DNA from: Streptomyces musisoli
GTDB lineage: Bacteria > Actinomycetota > Actinomycetes > Streptomycetales > Streptomycetaceae
Length of the DNA stretch: 64,000 nt
Assembly: GCF_016741855.1 (NCBI RefSeq)
Contig: NZ_JAERRH010000005.1
Span: forward strand, 372,001-436,000
Direction of reading: 5' to 3'
Within the stretch, counting starts at the first letter, position 1, and every line of letters starts with the position of its first letter. A model generated the notes under the pieces. The model had not been told where the DNA came from, did no database searches, and saw nothing but the letters and a program-made list of their open reading frames with translations. A program made the translations under genes and the position numbers. Below are positions 7,945 to 19,138 of the stretch, piece after piece.

Positions 7945-9059
7945 TTCGCCGCCGCCTTCCTCGCCGGTGCCTTCTTCGCGGTCTTGGCCGCCGCCTTCTT
8001 CGCCGGTGCCTTCGCGGCCGGCTCGGACTCCGCGGCCTGCTCGGACTCCGTGGTCGGCTCGGACTCCGCGGCCGGCTCGGCCGGTTCCTCCGCCGGCGGC
8101 TGACCCGCGGGCGCCTCGGCAGCCCGGCCGACAACCGTGTTCAGCCGCTCCACGCCGTAACGCAGCGCCGACGCGTAGGTGTCGTCCGGGTCCAGCCGGC
8201 GCAGTTCCTCCGCGATCAGCTCGGCGGTGTCCCGCCGGTTCAGCGCCACCGCGCGGGCCGGCTGGCCCTCGATGGACAGCGTCGCCAGCGAACCGTCCGC
8301 GCGGTCCAGTGCGATCGGGCCGCAGCTGGTGTCCATGCGGACGGCCGTGAGCCCCGGGCCCGGGGACGGGGAGCGCTTGACGGGCACGTCCAGCCGGTCC
8401 GCGAGCCACATCGCCAGCAGCTCACAGCTCGGGTTGAACTCCTCGCCCTCCACCTCGACGGCCTGCACCTCGCAGGTGACCTGGTCCAGGGCCGCCGCCA
8501 GCATCGAGCGCCACGGGGTGATCCGGGTCCAGGACAGGTCGGTGTCGCCGGGCGTGTAGGCCGTGGCACGGGCGGACAGCTCCCGCACCGGCTGCTCGGC
8601 GGTGTAGGTGTCGGTGACCCGGCGCTGGGCCAGCGCGCCCAGCGGGTCCTTCGCCGGGTCGAGCGGGGCGTTCACCGGCCACCACACGACCACCGGGGCG
8701 TCCGGCAGCAGCAGCGGCAGGACCACCGAGTCGGCGTGCTCGACGACCTCGCCGTAGAGACGCAGGACGGCCGTCTCGCCGGTGCCCGCCTCCGCGCCCA
8801 CCCGCACCTCGGCGTCCAGCCGCGAGGACGTACGGTCGCGCAGGCTGCGGGAGACCCGCTTGATGACCACCAGGGTGCGCGAGGGATGCTCGCGCGAGGC
8901 GTCGTTGGCGGCCTTCAGGGAGTCGTAGGCGTTCTCCTCGTCCGTGACGATGACGAGGGTGAGGACCATGCCGACGGCAGGCGTGCCGATGGCGCGGCGG
9001 CCCTGTACGAGCGCCTTGTTGATCTCTCCGGCGGTGGTGTCGGTCAGGTCTATCTTCAT
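7941..9059 (-). CDS. opcA: Glucose-6-phosphate dehydrogenase assembly protein OpcA
   Basis: This 372-residue protein is the actinobacterial/cyanobacterial OpcA partner that promotes assembly and activity of glucose-6-phosphate dehydrogenase, encoded just upstream. The conserved part covers about residues 1-310 (MKIDLTDTTAGEINKAL, VVWWPVNAPLDPAKDPLG, SWTRITPWRSMLAAALDQV). The last 60 residues differ: an acidic Glu/Pro/Ala stretch, then a Lys/Ala tail (PAKKAAAKTAKKAPARKAAAK, slightly abbreviated) resembling a histone H1-type tail. The ATG overlaps the zwf stop as ATGA. Confidence 0.93.
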   Translation of the reverse strand: MKIDLTDTTAGEINKALVQGRRAIGTPAVGMVLTLVIVTDEENAYDSLKAANDASREHPSRTLVVIKRVSRSLRDRTSSRLDAEVRVGAEAGTGETAVLRLYGEVVEHADSVVLPLLLPDAPVVVWWPVNAPLDPAKDPLGALAQRRVTDTYTAEQPVRELSARATAYTPGDTDLSWTRITPWRSMLAAALDQVTCEVQAVEVEGEEFNPSCELLAMWLADRLDVPVKRSPSPGPGLTAVRMDTSCGPIALDRADGSLATLSIEGQPARAVALNRRDTAELIAEELRRLDPDDTYASALRYGVERLNTVVGRAAEAPAGQPPAEEPAEPAAESEPTTESEQAAESEPAAKAPAKKAAAKTAKKAPARKAAAK

Positions 9060-10594
9060 GGCCGGCGCCAGCTCCGTCCGTCTCGTGCGAGCATCTCGTC
9101 CGCCTCCACGGGACCCCAGGTGCCCGACTTGTACTGCGCGGGCCTGCCGTGCTTGTCCCAGTACTGCTCGATCGGGTCGAGGATCTTCCAGGACAGCTCG
9201 ACCTCCTCCGTGCGCGGGAAGAGGTTGGCGTCGCCCAGCAGCACGTCCAGGATGAGCCGCTCGTACGCCTCCGGGCTGGACTCCGTGAACGACTCGCCGT
9301 AGGCGAAGTCCATGGAGACGTCCCGGATCTCCATCGAGGTGCCCGGCACCTTGGAGCCGAAGCGGACCGTGACACCCTCGTCCGGCTGGACGCGGATGAC
9401 GACCGCGTTCTGGCCCAGCTCCTCCGTCGCCGTCGTGTCGAACGGGGAGTGCGGGGCCCGCTGGAAGACGACCGCGATCTCCGTCACCCGACGGCCGAGG
9501 CGCTTGCCGGTGCGCAGGTAGAAGGGGACGCCCGCCCAGCGGCGGTTGTCGACCTCCAGCTTGATCGCGGCATAGGTGTCGGTCTTCGACTTCGCGTCGA
9601 TGCCGTCCTCTTCGAGGTAGCCGATGACCTTCTCGCCACCCTGCCAGCCCGCCGCGTACTGCCCGCGGACGGTGCTGCTGCCCAGGTCCTTCGGCAGCCG
9701 GACCGCGCCGAGCACCTTCTCCTTCTCCGCGGCCAGCGCGTCCGCGCCGAAGGAGGCGGGCTCCTCCATCGCGGTGAGGGCCATGAGCTGGAGCAGGTGG
9801 TTCTGGATGACGTCACGGGCGGCGCCGATGCCGTCGTAGTAGCCGGCCCGGCCGCCGATGCCGATGTCCTCGGCCATCGTGATCTGCACGTGGTCGACGA
9901 AGGACCGGTTCCAGATCGGCTCGAACATCGTGTTGGCGAAGCGCAGCGCCAGGATGTTCTGGACGGTCTCCTTGCCGAGGTAGTGGTCGATGCGGAACAC
10001 CTGGTCCGGCTCGAACACCTCGTGCACGACCTTGTTCAGCTCCTCGGCGGAGGCGAGGTCGTGCCCGAACGGCTTCTCGATGACCGCGCGGCGCCAGGAG
10101 CCGCCGGTCTGGTCGGCCAGGCCGTGCTTCTTCAGCTGCTGGATGACCACCGGGAAGGAGCGGGGCGGCACCGACAGGTAGAAGGCGAAGTTGCCGCCCG
10201 TGCCCTGTGCCTTGTCCAGCTCCTCGATGGTGGCGCGCAGCCGCTCGAATGCCTCGTCGTCGTCGAAGGTGCCCTGGACGAAGCGCATCCCCTGGATGAG
10301 CTGCTGCCAGACCTCCTCGCGGAACGGAGTACGCGCGTGCTCCTTGACCGCGTCGTGGACGACCTCGGCGAAGTCCTCGTGCTCCCAGTCGCGGCGGGCG
10401 AAGCCCACCAGCGAGAAGCCCGGCGGCAGCAGACCCCGGTTGGCGAGGTCGTACACCGCGGGCATCAGCTTCTTGCGCGACAGGTCGCCGGTGACGCCGA
10501 AGATGACCAGGCCCGACGGCCCCGCGATACGCGGGAGCCGTCGGTCGGCCGGGTCACGAAGCGGGTTCGCTCCGGAACCGGAAACGGGTGACAA
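9056..10594 (-). CDS. zwf: Glucose-6-phosphate 1-dehydrogenase
   Basis: This 512-residue enzyme oxidises glucose 6-phosphate to the lactone and makes NADPH. Motifs are the dinucleotide loop LVIFGVTGDLSRKKLMPA near residue 25, the active-site block RIDHYLGKETVQNI, and FANTMFEPIWNR. The start is taken as TTG at 10594 (TTGTCACCCGTTTCC): it lies 1 bp after the tal stop behind a GGAGGG site that sits inside the tal 3' end. Upstream openings only overlap tal. The neighbours tkt, tal, opcA and pgl make this a complete oxidative-branch operon lacking gnd. Confidence 0.95.
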   Translation of the reverse strand: MSPVSGSGANPLRDPADRRLPRIAGPSGLVIFGVTGDLSRKKLMPAVYDLANRGLLPPGFSLVGFARRDWEHEDFAEVVHDAVKEHARTPFREEVWQQLIQGMRFVQGTFDDDEAFERLRATIEELDKAQGTGGNFAFYLSVPPRSFPVVIQQLKKHGLADQTGGSWRRAVIEKPFGHDLASAEELNKVVHEVFEPDQVFRIDHYLGKETVQNILALRFANTMFEPIWNRSFVDHVQITMAEDIGIGGRAGYYDGIGAARDVIQNHLLQLMALTAMEEPASFGADALAAEKEKVLGAVRLPKDLGSSTVRGQYAAGWQGGEKVIGYLEEDGIDAKSKTDTYAAIKLEVDNRRWAGVPFYLRTGKRLGRRVTEIAVVFQRAPHSPFDTTATEELGQNAVVIRVQPDEGVTVRFGSKVPGTSMEIRDVSMDFAYGESFTESSPEAYERLILDVLLGDANLFPRTEEVELSWKILDPIEQYWDKHGRPAQYKSGTWGPVEADEMLARDGRSWRRP

Positions 10595-10595
10595 C

Positions 10596-11714
10596 TCAGC
10601 CCTCCGAGGGGGCCAGGCGCTCGAGCTCCGCCTGGGTCGACTTGAGCAGGTCGTTCCAGGACGCCTCGAACTTGTCGACGCCCTCGTCCTCCAGCACCTG
10701 CACGACGTCGTCGTACGAGACGCCGAGCTTCTCCAGCGCGTCCAGGTCGGCACGCGCCTGCTCGTAGGTGCCGGTCACGGTGTCACCGCTGATCTCGCCG
10801 TGGTCCTCGGTGGCCTCCAGCGTGGCCTCCGGCATGGTGTTGACCGTGTTCGGTGCGACCAGTTCGGTGACGTACAGGGTGTCCGGGTAGTCCGGGTCCT
10901 TCACACCGGTCGACGCCCACAGCGGACGCTGCTTGTTGGCGCCCGCGTTCTCCAGCGTGCTCCAGCGGTCGGAGGAGAAGACCTCCTCGTACGCCTGGTA
11001 GGCGAGGCGCGCGTTGGCGACGGCGGCCTTGCCGCGCAGCGCCTTGGCCTCGTCGGTGCCGATCCCGGCCAGGCGCTTGTCGATCTCGGTGTCCACGCGG
11101 GACACGAAGAAGGACGCCACCGAGTGGATCTTGGACAGGTCCAGGCCGTGCTCCTTGGCCTTCTCCAGACCCGTGAGGTAGGCGTCCATGACAGCGCGGT
11201 AGCGCTCCAGGGAGAAGATCAGCGTGACGTTGACGCTGATGCCGCGGCCGATCGTCTCGGCGATGGCCGGCAGACCCGCCTTGGTGGCCGGGATCTTGAT
11301 CAGCGTGTTGGGGCGGTCCACGAGCCAGGCCAGCTGCTTGGCCTCGGCGACGGTCGCCTTGGTGTTGTGCGCCAGGCGCGGGTCGACCTCGATGGAGACC
11401 CGGCCGTCCTGGCCGTTCGTGGCGTCGAAGACCGGGCGCAGGATGTCGGCGGCGTCGCGGACGTCCGCCGTGGTGATCATGCGGATGGCCTCTTCGACGG
11501 TGACCTTGCGGGCGGCGAGGTCCGACAGCTGCTGGTCGTAGCCGTCGCCCTGGGAGATCGCCTTCTGGAAGATCGTCGGGTTGGTGGTGACGCCCACGAC
11601 GTGCTGCTGGTCGATCAGTTCGGCGAGGTTGCCGGACGTGATCCGCTTGCGCGACAGGTCGTCCAGCCAGATCGCGACGCCTTCCTCGGAGAGGCGCTTG
11701 AGTGCGTCTGTCAT
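10596..11714 (-). CDS. tal: Transaldolase
   Basis: This 372-residue enzyme transfers dihydroxyacetone units in the non-oxidative pentose phosphate pathway. It shows the long actinobacterial transaldolase pattern: GVAIWLDDLSRKRI, VVGVTTNPTIFQKAI, and the Schiff-base lysine region LIKIPATKAGLPAI near residue 140. It starts at ATG 11714 behind AGGAGATG and lies 32 bp downstream of tkt. The 1-bp gap to zwf supports co-translation. Confidence 0.95.
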   Translation of the reverse strand: MTDALKRLSEEGVAIWLDDLSRKRITSGNLAELIDQQHVVGVTTNPTIFQKAISQGDGYDQQLSDLAARKVTVEEAIRMITTADVRDAADILRPVFDATNGQDGRVSIEVDPRLAHNTKATVAEAKQLAWLVDRPNTLIKIPATKAGLPAIAETIGRGISVNVTLIFSLERYRAVMDAYLTGLEKAKEHGLDLSKIHSVASFFVSRVDTEIDKRLAGIGTDEAKALRGKAAVANARLAYQAYEEVFSSDRWSTLENAGANKQRPLWASTGVKDPDYPDTLYVTELVAPNTVNTMPEATLEATEDHGEISGDTVTGTYEQARADLDALEKLGVSYDDVVQVLEDEGVDKFEASWNDLLKSTQAELERLAPSEG

Positions 11715-11746
11715 GGAATTACATCTCCTACGTGTCGTAATGAGCG

Positions 11747-13834
<2,088 letters not shown>

Positions 13835-14073
13835 CCTGGGTCAGGGCTCCTCTCCACATGTCGGTCGCCGGTCGTCGGGGCATGCGCCCACCCGGCCGCC
13901 GACGGGCTTGTCGCCCACCGGCCGCTGTCGAGCCTACCCCCGTGAGGACGTGCATTTTTTCGAGTGTTTCCAGACTGCCGGGAGTGCGTACGATCCGCCT
14001 CTCGACTGGCCGGGACGGCATTTGGCACATGAATACGGAAGCGCTCATCTGACTGCTCAATCGAGCTTCCGCA

Positions 14074-14190
14074 CGCACGTCGGACAGGCCCTTCGGACGC
14101 ACGTCGGACAGGTCCTCCGCGCGCACTCGGACGGAGCCTGCGCACGCGTTCGGACCGAGCCGTCGCGCGCACTCGGACGGAGCCGTCGCA
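14074..14190. repeat. Five tandem 23-24 bp repeats in the tkt-ctaB divergent region
   Basis: Five head-to-tail degenerate copies: 14074-14097, 14098-14121, 14122-14144, 14145-14167 and 14168-14190, with a sixth decayed copy after them. Units begin CGCAC or CGCG and share the core CGGACGGA or CGGACAGG. They occupy the middle of the 528-bp gap 13835-14362. Apart from them I see only an AT-richer patch near 13950-14070, a likely position for promoters. Confidence 0.75.
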
Positions 14191-14362
14191 CGGAGGCGGG
14201 CCGGGCCTTGGCCGCGGCCCCTGGGTCGAGCCTTTGTGCGCATGTCCGGGCGGCCCCGCCAACACGACCCCACCCCCGCGAAGGCCGGGGTATGGGCAAC
14301 GTCTAAAGTGGCGTGGTACGCGCGAGCCTTTACCGGGACTTCACATGGGGAGGCTTGCTGGG

Positions 14363-15364
14363 ATGTCTCTGTCAGGGGTGTGCGTGACGGCCGTCGAATC
14401 CCGTCCTGGGAGCACCTCCCAGGCCCTCGAGGCCCTGGGGGAGGGTGCGCTCGGTGCGAGCCAAAGCCCGGTCCACCGGCCGTTCGGGGCCCGTGTCAAG
14501 GCGTTCGTGGCGCTGACCAAGCCGCGGATCATCGAGCTGCTGCTCATCACCACCGTTCCGGTGATGTTCCTGGCGCAGCAGGGTGTGCCCGACCTCAGGC
14601 TGGTCCTGCTCACCTGCGTCGGCGGCTACCTGTCCGCGGGCGGCGCCAACGCGCTGAACATGTACATCGACCGGGACATCGACGCCCTGATGGACCGCAC
14701 CTCGCAGCGCCCGCTGGTGACCGGCATGGTCAGCCCGCTCGAGTGCCTGGTCTTCGGCATCACGCTCGCGGTCGTCTCGACGCTGCTGTTCGGACTCACC
14801 GTCAACTGGCTGAGCGCCTGGCTGTCACTCGGAGCGCTCCTTTTCTACGTCGTCGTCTACACGATGATCCTCAAGCGGCGCACGTCGCAGAACATCGTGT
14901 GGGGCGGCATCGCGGGCTGCCTCCCCGTGCTGATCGGCTGGTCCTCCGTGACCAACTCGATGTCCTGGGCGCCGGTCATCCTCTTCCTCGTCATGTTCTT
15001 CTGGACGCCGCCGCACTACTGGCCGCTGTCCATGAAGGTCAAGGAGGACTACGCGCGCGTGGGCGTGCCGATGCTCCCGGTCATCGCCTCCAACAAGGTC
15101 GTCGCCCGCCAGATCGTCATCTACAGCTGGGTGATGGTCCTGGTCTCCCTGCTGCTCACCCCGCTCGGCTACACCGGCTGGTTCTACACGGCGGTGGCCC
15201 TCGCGGCCGGCGGCTTCTGGCTGTGGGAGGCGCACGGGCTCCAGAACCGGGCGAAGGCCGAGGCGACCGGCGCCAAGCTGAAGGAGATGCGTCTCTTCCA
15301 CTGGTCGATCACCTACGTCTCGATCCTCTTCGTCGCGGTCGCCGTCGACCCGTTCCTGCGCTGA
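14363..15364 (+). CDS. ctaB: Protoheme IX farnesyltransferase (heme O synthase)
   Basis: This 333-residue UbiA-family membrane enzyme adds a farnesyl group to heme B, giving heme O for cytochrome c oxidase. The prenyl-diphosphate/Mg site is NMYIDRDIDALMDRT near residue 100; the second Asp region is WTPPHYWPLSMKVKEDYARVGVPM near 215. About eight to nine hydrophobic segments follow. The start is ATG 14363 behind GGGGAGG (14347-14353); a GTG at 14378 is an alternative. It works with CtaA, encoded 2.5 kb downstream on the other strand. Confidence 0.94.
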   Translation: MSLSGVCVTAVESRPGSTSQALEALGEGALGASQSPVHRPFGARVKAFVALTKPRIIELLLITTVPVMFLAQQGVPDLRLVLLTCVGGYLSAGGANALNMYIDRDIDALMDRTSQRPLVTGMVSPLECLVFGITLAVVSTLLFGLTVNWLSAWLSLGALLFYVVVYTMILKRRTSQNIVWGGIAGCLPVLIGWSSVTNSMSWAPVILFLVMFFWTPPHYWPLSMKVKEDYARVGVPMLPVIASNKVVARQIVIYSWVMVLVSLLLTPLGYTGWFYTAVALAAGGFWLWEAHGLQNRAKAEATGAKLKEMRLFHWSITYVSILFVAVAVDPFLR

Positions 15365-15433
15365 CGCCCGCCGGGCGTATGTCACAGAGCCCTGCCCTCG
15401 CCAGTCGATCTACCGATGAGTAGCATCCTGGCC

Positions 15434-15754
15434 ATGGCAGACACGCAGCAGGTTGACGCGAGGGCAGAGCGCAAGGTGTCCCGGCTCGCCCACCGGATCA
15501 GCGCCTTCGCGAAGGCGCATGGCGGTGCGGAGGGCCAGGTGGCCTACATCGGCGAGCGCGGCGCCCGCATCGTCCTCGTCGGCGAGGACGGCGGCTGGGG
15601 CGACCTGGTGGCGCCCTCCTACGCCATCGCCGAGCAGGCGGTGGCCAAGTCCGGCATCACGGTCCACGAGTCCTTCGACGGCGAGTTCGCGGCGAAGGTG
15701 ACGACGGGCCCGTACGAGTGGAAGCGGATGGCCGGCATGCAGATCGGCGGCTAG
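15434..15754 (+). CDS. Small conserved actinobacterial protein, unknown function
   Basis: This 106-residue soluble protein (MADTQQVDARAERKVSRLAH...) has no membrane segment and no motif that I can assign. A second in-frame ATG at 15416 would add six residues. Neither has a clear ribosome site; TAGCAT just upstream of 15434 resembles a -10 element, so a leaderless transcript is possible. The regular alternation of beta-like stretches (EGQVAYIGERGARIVLVGEDG) suggests a compact alpha/beta domain. It sits between ctaB and an amidohydrolase and is followed by a hairpin. Confidence 0.75.
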   Translation: MADTQQVDARAERKVSRLAHRISAFAKAHGGAEGQVAYIGERGARIVLVGEDGGWGDLVAPSYAIAEQAVAKSGITVHESFDGEFAAKVTTGPYEWKRMAGMQIGG

Positions 15755-15760
15755 GGTCTC

Positions 15761-15798
15761 TCGTCCGGATCGGGCCGAGCGCGGCATGATCCAGACGA
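15761..15798 (+). terminator. Hairpin after the small conserved gene
   Basis: CGTCcGGATC (15762-15771) pairs with GATCCaGACG (15788-15797) with one mismatch, and an inner GCCG/CGGC stem closes the loop. It starts 8 bp after the stop codon. Confidence 0.6.
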
Positions 15799-15991
15799 AA
15801 GGGCCCCGGCCCCGCCGGTGCCCGTGGTTCGCCGGCCGCCGGTCCGTGGTGGCCGGCCGTGCCGCCGGGGCGGAGCCGCACACAGATGCAGCCCCGCGCC
15901 CCTTCGGGTCGGCCGCCGCCACCTCAGTCCGGTTCACCCGTTAGGACGTGTAGGGCAGCACAGCGCGCCCACGTCCCACGGGGAGCCCCGG

Positions 15992-17098
15992 ATGATCGAA
16001 ATGCCGTCCCTCGTGGACCAGTACTGCCACGGCGTGCTGCGGACGGAACTGGGCCTCGGCACCTTCGAGGCCCAACTGGCCCGCACCGCGGGACCGCCCG
16101 CGCCGGGCACCACCCTCTTCGACACCCAGACCGGCTTCGCCGTACGGCGCTGGTGCCCGCCGATACTCGGCCTGGAACCGCACTGCCCGCCCGCCCGCTA
16201 TCTCGCGCGGCGCCGTGAACTCGGTGTGCTGGAAGCGGGCCGCAGGCTGCTGCGCGGCAGCGGCATCACGACGTACCTGGTCGACACGGGCCTGCCCGGC
16301 GACCTCACCGGTCCTACCGAACTTGCCTCCGCCGGAGCGGCCGAGGCCCGTGAGATCGTCCGCCTGGAGCTGCTCGCGGAGCAGGTCGCCGACACCTCCG
16401 GCACCGTCGAGTCCTTCCTCTCCAACCTCGCCGAGTCGGTGCACGGAGCCGCGTCGACCGCCGTCGCCTTCACCTCCGTCGCGGGCCTGAGGCACGGCCT
16501 GGCCCTGGCACCGGAGCCGCCGGGGCCCGGGGAGGTGCGGGGCGCGGCGGGCCGCTGGCTGGCCGGGCGGCGGGTCGGCGGAGCCCTCACCGACCCCGTG
16601 CTGCTGCGCCACCTGCTGTGGAACGCGGTCGCCTCGGGCCTGCCCCTCCAGCTGCACGCGGGACTCGGCGAGCCCGGTTCCCGCATCGACCGCACGGACC
16701 CGGTGCTGCTCACGGACTTCGTACGGGCCACCGCCGGGCTCGGCACCGACCTGGTCCTGCTGCACGGCTACCCGTACCACCGCCACGCGGCTCATCTGGC
16801 CGGAGTCTTCCCGCACGTCTACGCCGACTCGGGCGCCGCGCTCGTGCGCACCGGAGCCCGGGCCGCCACGGTCCTGGCCGAGATCCTGGAGCTGGCCCCC
16901 TTCGGCAAGATCCTCTTCTCCACCGGCGCCCAGGGCCTGCCCGAGCTGCACGTCGTCGGCGCCCGCCTCTTCCGGGAGGCCCTGGGACGGGTGCTGGGCA
17001 CCTGGGTGGCCGAGGGGGCGTGGTCCCTGGAGGACGCCCAGCGGGTGGCCCGGCTGATCGCGGCGGACAACGCGCGCCGGGTGTACGGACTCGGATGA
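15992..17098 (+). CDS. Amidohydrolase-family protein
   Basis: This 368-residue TIM-barrel protein resembles the amidohydrolase-2 group: LVDQYCHG near the N-terminus (only one His of the usual HxH), LPLQLHAGLGEPGS, LVLLHGYPYHRHAAHLAGVFPHVYAD and KILFSTGAQGLPELHV near the C-terminus, where many relatives have the SDxxG metal-binding Asp. The deviating motifs leave catalytic activity uncertain. The start is ATG 15992 behind GGGGAG. It is followed 18 bp later by a nucleotidyltransferase-like gene. The substrate is unknown. Confidence 0.75.
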   Translation: MIEMPSLVDQYCHGVLRTELGLGTFEAQLARTAGPPAPGTTLFDTQTGFAVRRWCPPILGLEPHCPPARYLARRRELGVLEAGRRLLRGSGITTYLVDTGLPGDLTGPTELASAGAAEAREIVRLELLAEQVADTSGTVESFLSNLAESVHGAASTAVAFTSVAGLRHGLALAPEPPGPGEVRGAAGRWLAGRRVGGALTDPVLLRHLLWNAVASGLPLQLHAGLGEPGSRIDRTDPVLLTDFVRATAGLGTDLVLLHGYPYHRHAAHLAGVFPHVYADSGAALVRTGARAATVLAEILELAPFGKILFSTGAQGLPELHVVGARLFREALGRVLGTWVAEGAWSLEDAQRVARLIAADNARRVYGLG

Positions 17099-17116
17099 GC
17101 CGTCGAGACTGGGCGG

Positions 17117-17860
17117 ATGACGACCGCATCCCTGCTCACCGGATTCCTGGACGCACTGAAGCCGCTGCGGCCCCGCGCCGTCTGGGCGCACGGCTCACTG
17201 GCCGGCGGCGACTACCAGGAGGGCCGCAGCGACCTGGACCTGATCGCCGTTCTGCCGGCCCCGGTGGACCTGGGGACCGCCCGCCGGCTGGTGGTGCTGC
17301 ACCGGAGGCTGCGCAAGGAGCCCCTCGCGGCGAAGCTCCACTGCAGCTACCTCACCCCGGCCACCCTGGGCGACCCGGACCGCTCGCACCTCACCTGGGC
17401 GCACGGACGCGTGACGCGCCGGCCGGTCACCCCGGTCACCCGGCGCGAGCTGCACGACTTCGGCCGGGTGCTGCACGGTGAGCCACCGGCCGGGCTGCTC
17501 CCGCCGGTCCCCGACGGGCAGCTCGCCGGCTTCGTCGTACGCGACCAGCGGAGCTTCTGGCGGCCGGCCGTCGGCAAGGCCCGGCTGTGGCGGCAGGACG
17601 TCTGGGTGGATCTGGGCCTGCTGACCTTCGCCCGTGCCACGGTGACCCTGCGGGACGGGCGGCTGATCTCCAAACGGGAGGCGCTGGCCGAGCTGCCGGC
17701 GCTCGGCGCTCCGGCCGAGGTCGTCGAGGACATCGCCCGCCGGCGGTACGAAGCCCCCGCCCCCGCCCCGGTCACCGCCGACTGGCTCGCCCGCCGGGCC
17801 GGGCTGACCCGCGCCTATCTGGGCCCGGCGATCGACGCCCTGGTCACCACGTACGGGTGA
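17117..17860 (+). CDS. Nucleotidyltransferase-domain protein
   Basis: This 247-residue protein has the polymerase-beta-type nucleotidyltransferase signature GSLAGGDYQEGRSDLDLIAV (residues about 26-45): the GS pair, then the DxD metal ligands. The rest (RRLRKEPLAAKLHCSYL, TRRELHDFGRVLHGEPP, WLARRAGLTRAYLGPAI) resembles aminoglycoside adenylyltransferase-like proteins of the ANT(9)/DUF4111 type. Whether it modifies an antibiotic, another small molecule or RNA is not visible. It converges on ctaA with only one base between stop codons. Confidence 0.75.
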   Translation: MTTASLLTGFLDALKPLRPRAVWAHGSLAGGDYQEGRSDLDLIAVLPAPVDLGTARRLVVLHRRLRKEPLAAKLHCSYLTPATLGDPDRSHLTWAHGRVTRRPVTPVTRRELHDFGRVLHGEPPAGLLPPVPDGQLAGFVVRDQRSFWRPAVGKARLWRQDVWVDLGLLTFARATVTLRDGRLISKREALAELPALGAPAEVVEDIARRRYEAPAPAPVTADWLARRAGLTRAYLGPAIDALVTTYG

Positions 17861-17861
17861 C

Positions 17862-18893
17862 TCAGGCGTGCGAGCCGACCGTCACCTCGGCCGAGGGGCC
17901 CGGCACGTCCAGCGCGGCCTCCGGGCGCTCGCGCAGCGACAGCAGGACGCGCAGGGTGGCGATCCAGATCAGGCACGAGCCGAGCATGTGGAGGCCGACC
18001 AGGACCTCGGGCAGGTGCGTGAAGTACTGCACGTAACCGATCACGCCCTGGGCCAGCAGGACCAGGAACAGCTCACGGGTCCGGGCCAGCGGGCCCTTCG
18101 GCGCGTCGACCGCCTTCAGCACGAACCACAGCGCGAACGTCAGCGTCACCACGATCCAGGCGAGCACCGCGTGCAGCTTGGCGACCATCTCCCAGTCGAT
18201 GTGGATGCGCTCGACCTCGCTGGAGTCACCGGCGTGCGGCCCGGCCCCGGTCACCACCGTGCCGACCGCGATGAGCAGCACGGACGCGGCCACCAGGAAC
18301 CACACCAGCTGCTGCACCGCCTTGCCGACCAGCGGCCGCGGCGCCGCGTCGCCCTCCCGCGTGCGCTGCCACGTCACCGTCGCGACGGCGATCAGTGCCG
18401 TGGAGAGCAGGAAGTGGGCGGCCACGGTGTACGGGTTGAGACCGACCAGCACCACGATGCCGCCGAGCACGGCGTTGCCCATCACCACCCAGAACTGGGC
18501 CCAGCCGAGCCGGGTCAGCCCGCGCCGCCAGGGCTTCTGGGAGCGCGCCGCGATGATGGCCCAGCCGACGGCGGCACACAGCACGTACGTCAGCATGCGG
18601 TTGCCGAACTCGATGACCCCGTGGAAGCCCATGGCCCGGGTGGTGGTCAGCGAGTCGTCGGTGCAGGTGGGCCAGGTCGGACAGCCCAGGCCCGAGCCGG
18701 TCAGGCGGACGGCGCCGCCGGTGACGACGATGACCACCGCCATCACCAGGGCAGCGAGGGCCGCCCGCCGGACGGTCCTGGGATCCGGGGTCCAGCGGTC
18801 GGCGATGAAGGCGAGCGGGTTGCGCAGGGCCGCTTCGGCATCGGCGCGGTTCAGCTTTGGCACGCGCACCATCGTAGGCCGCTGCTTGTGCAT
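17862..18893 (-). CDS. ctaA: Heme A synthase (COX15/CtaA)
   Basis: This 343-residue integral membrane protein oxidises heme O to heme A. Eight hydrophobic segments are visible; conserved features are VTGGAVRLTGSGLGCPTWPTC (the Cys pair, slightly abbreviated), the heme-ligand regions FHGVIEFGNRML and HFLLSTALI, and AKLHAVLAWI with LHMLGSC in the second half. The start may be ATG 18893 or ATG 18872; neither has a strong ribosome site. The upstream 245 bp is filled by degenerate tandem repeats, unusual for a promoter. Confidence 0.92.
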   Translation of the reverse strand: MHKQRPTMVRVPKLNRADAEAALRNPLAFIADRWTPDPRTVRRAALAALVMAVVIVVTGGAVRLTGSGLGCPTWPTCTDDSLTTTRAMGFHGVIEFGNRMLTYVLCAAVGWAIIAARSQKPWRRGLTRLGWAQFWVVMGNAVLGGIVVLVGLNPYTVAAHFLLSTALIAVATVTWQRTREGDAAPRPLVGKAVQQLVWFLVAASVLLIAVGTVVTGAGPHAGDSSEVERIHIDWEMVAKLHAVLAWIVVTLTFALWFVLKAVDAPKGPLARTRELFLVLLAQGVIGYVQYFTHLPEVLVGLHMLGSCLIWIATLRVLLSLRERPEAALDVPGPSAEVTVGSHA

Positions 18894-19123
18894 GCGTTCA
18901 CGAGGGTCACTCCCACGCGCCGGGAGGGGTGGTGCGCACGCGTGCCCGAGGGGTCACTCACGCGCGTCACGACGGTCCATGCGCACGGGTGCGCGAGGGG
19001 CCGCTTCCGCGCGTCACGGCGGCCCACCTGCGCGGGCGCCCGAAGGTGCCGCCCCCACGCGGCACGGGGTCCACGCGGACGCGTGCCCGAAGGGGGCGCT
19101 CACCCTTGCTCCGCGCGGTCCGC
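18893..19123. repeat. About 47-bp degenerate tandem repeats between an ABC permease and ctaA
   Basis: Consecutive units begin GCGCACG, GCGCACGGG, GCGCGGG and GCGGACG at 18934, 18981, 19030 and 19075, with a decayed unit at 18893-18933. Units are 45-49 bp, about twice the 23.5 bp period seen upstream of ctaB. The first unit's CGAGGGTCACTCCCA matches GCGAGGTCACTCCCA (19132-19146), which spans the stop codon of the ABC permease. The repeats fill the whole gap, so any ctaA promoter lies within them. Confidence 0.7.
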
Positions 19124-19138
19124 CCCGTGTGGGCGAGG

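Noticed and set aside
14074..14190. CRISPR array
   Set aside because: The repeats are contiguous and degenerate with no unique spacers, and no cas gene is present. The same applies to the other arrays.
13858..14306. Coding frames in the tkt-ctaB gap
   Set aside because: All are short, Arg/Pro-rich, lack ribosome sites and cross the tandem repeats.
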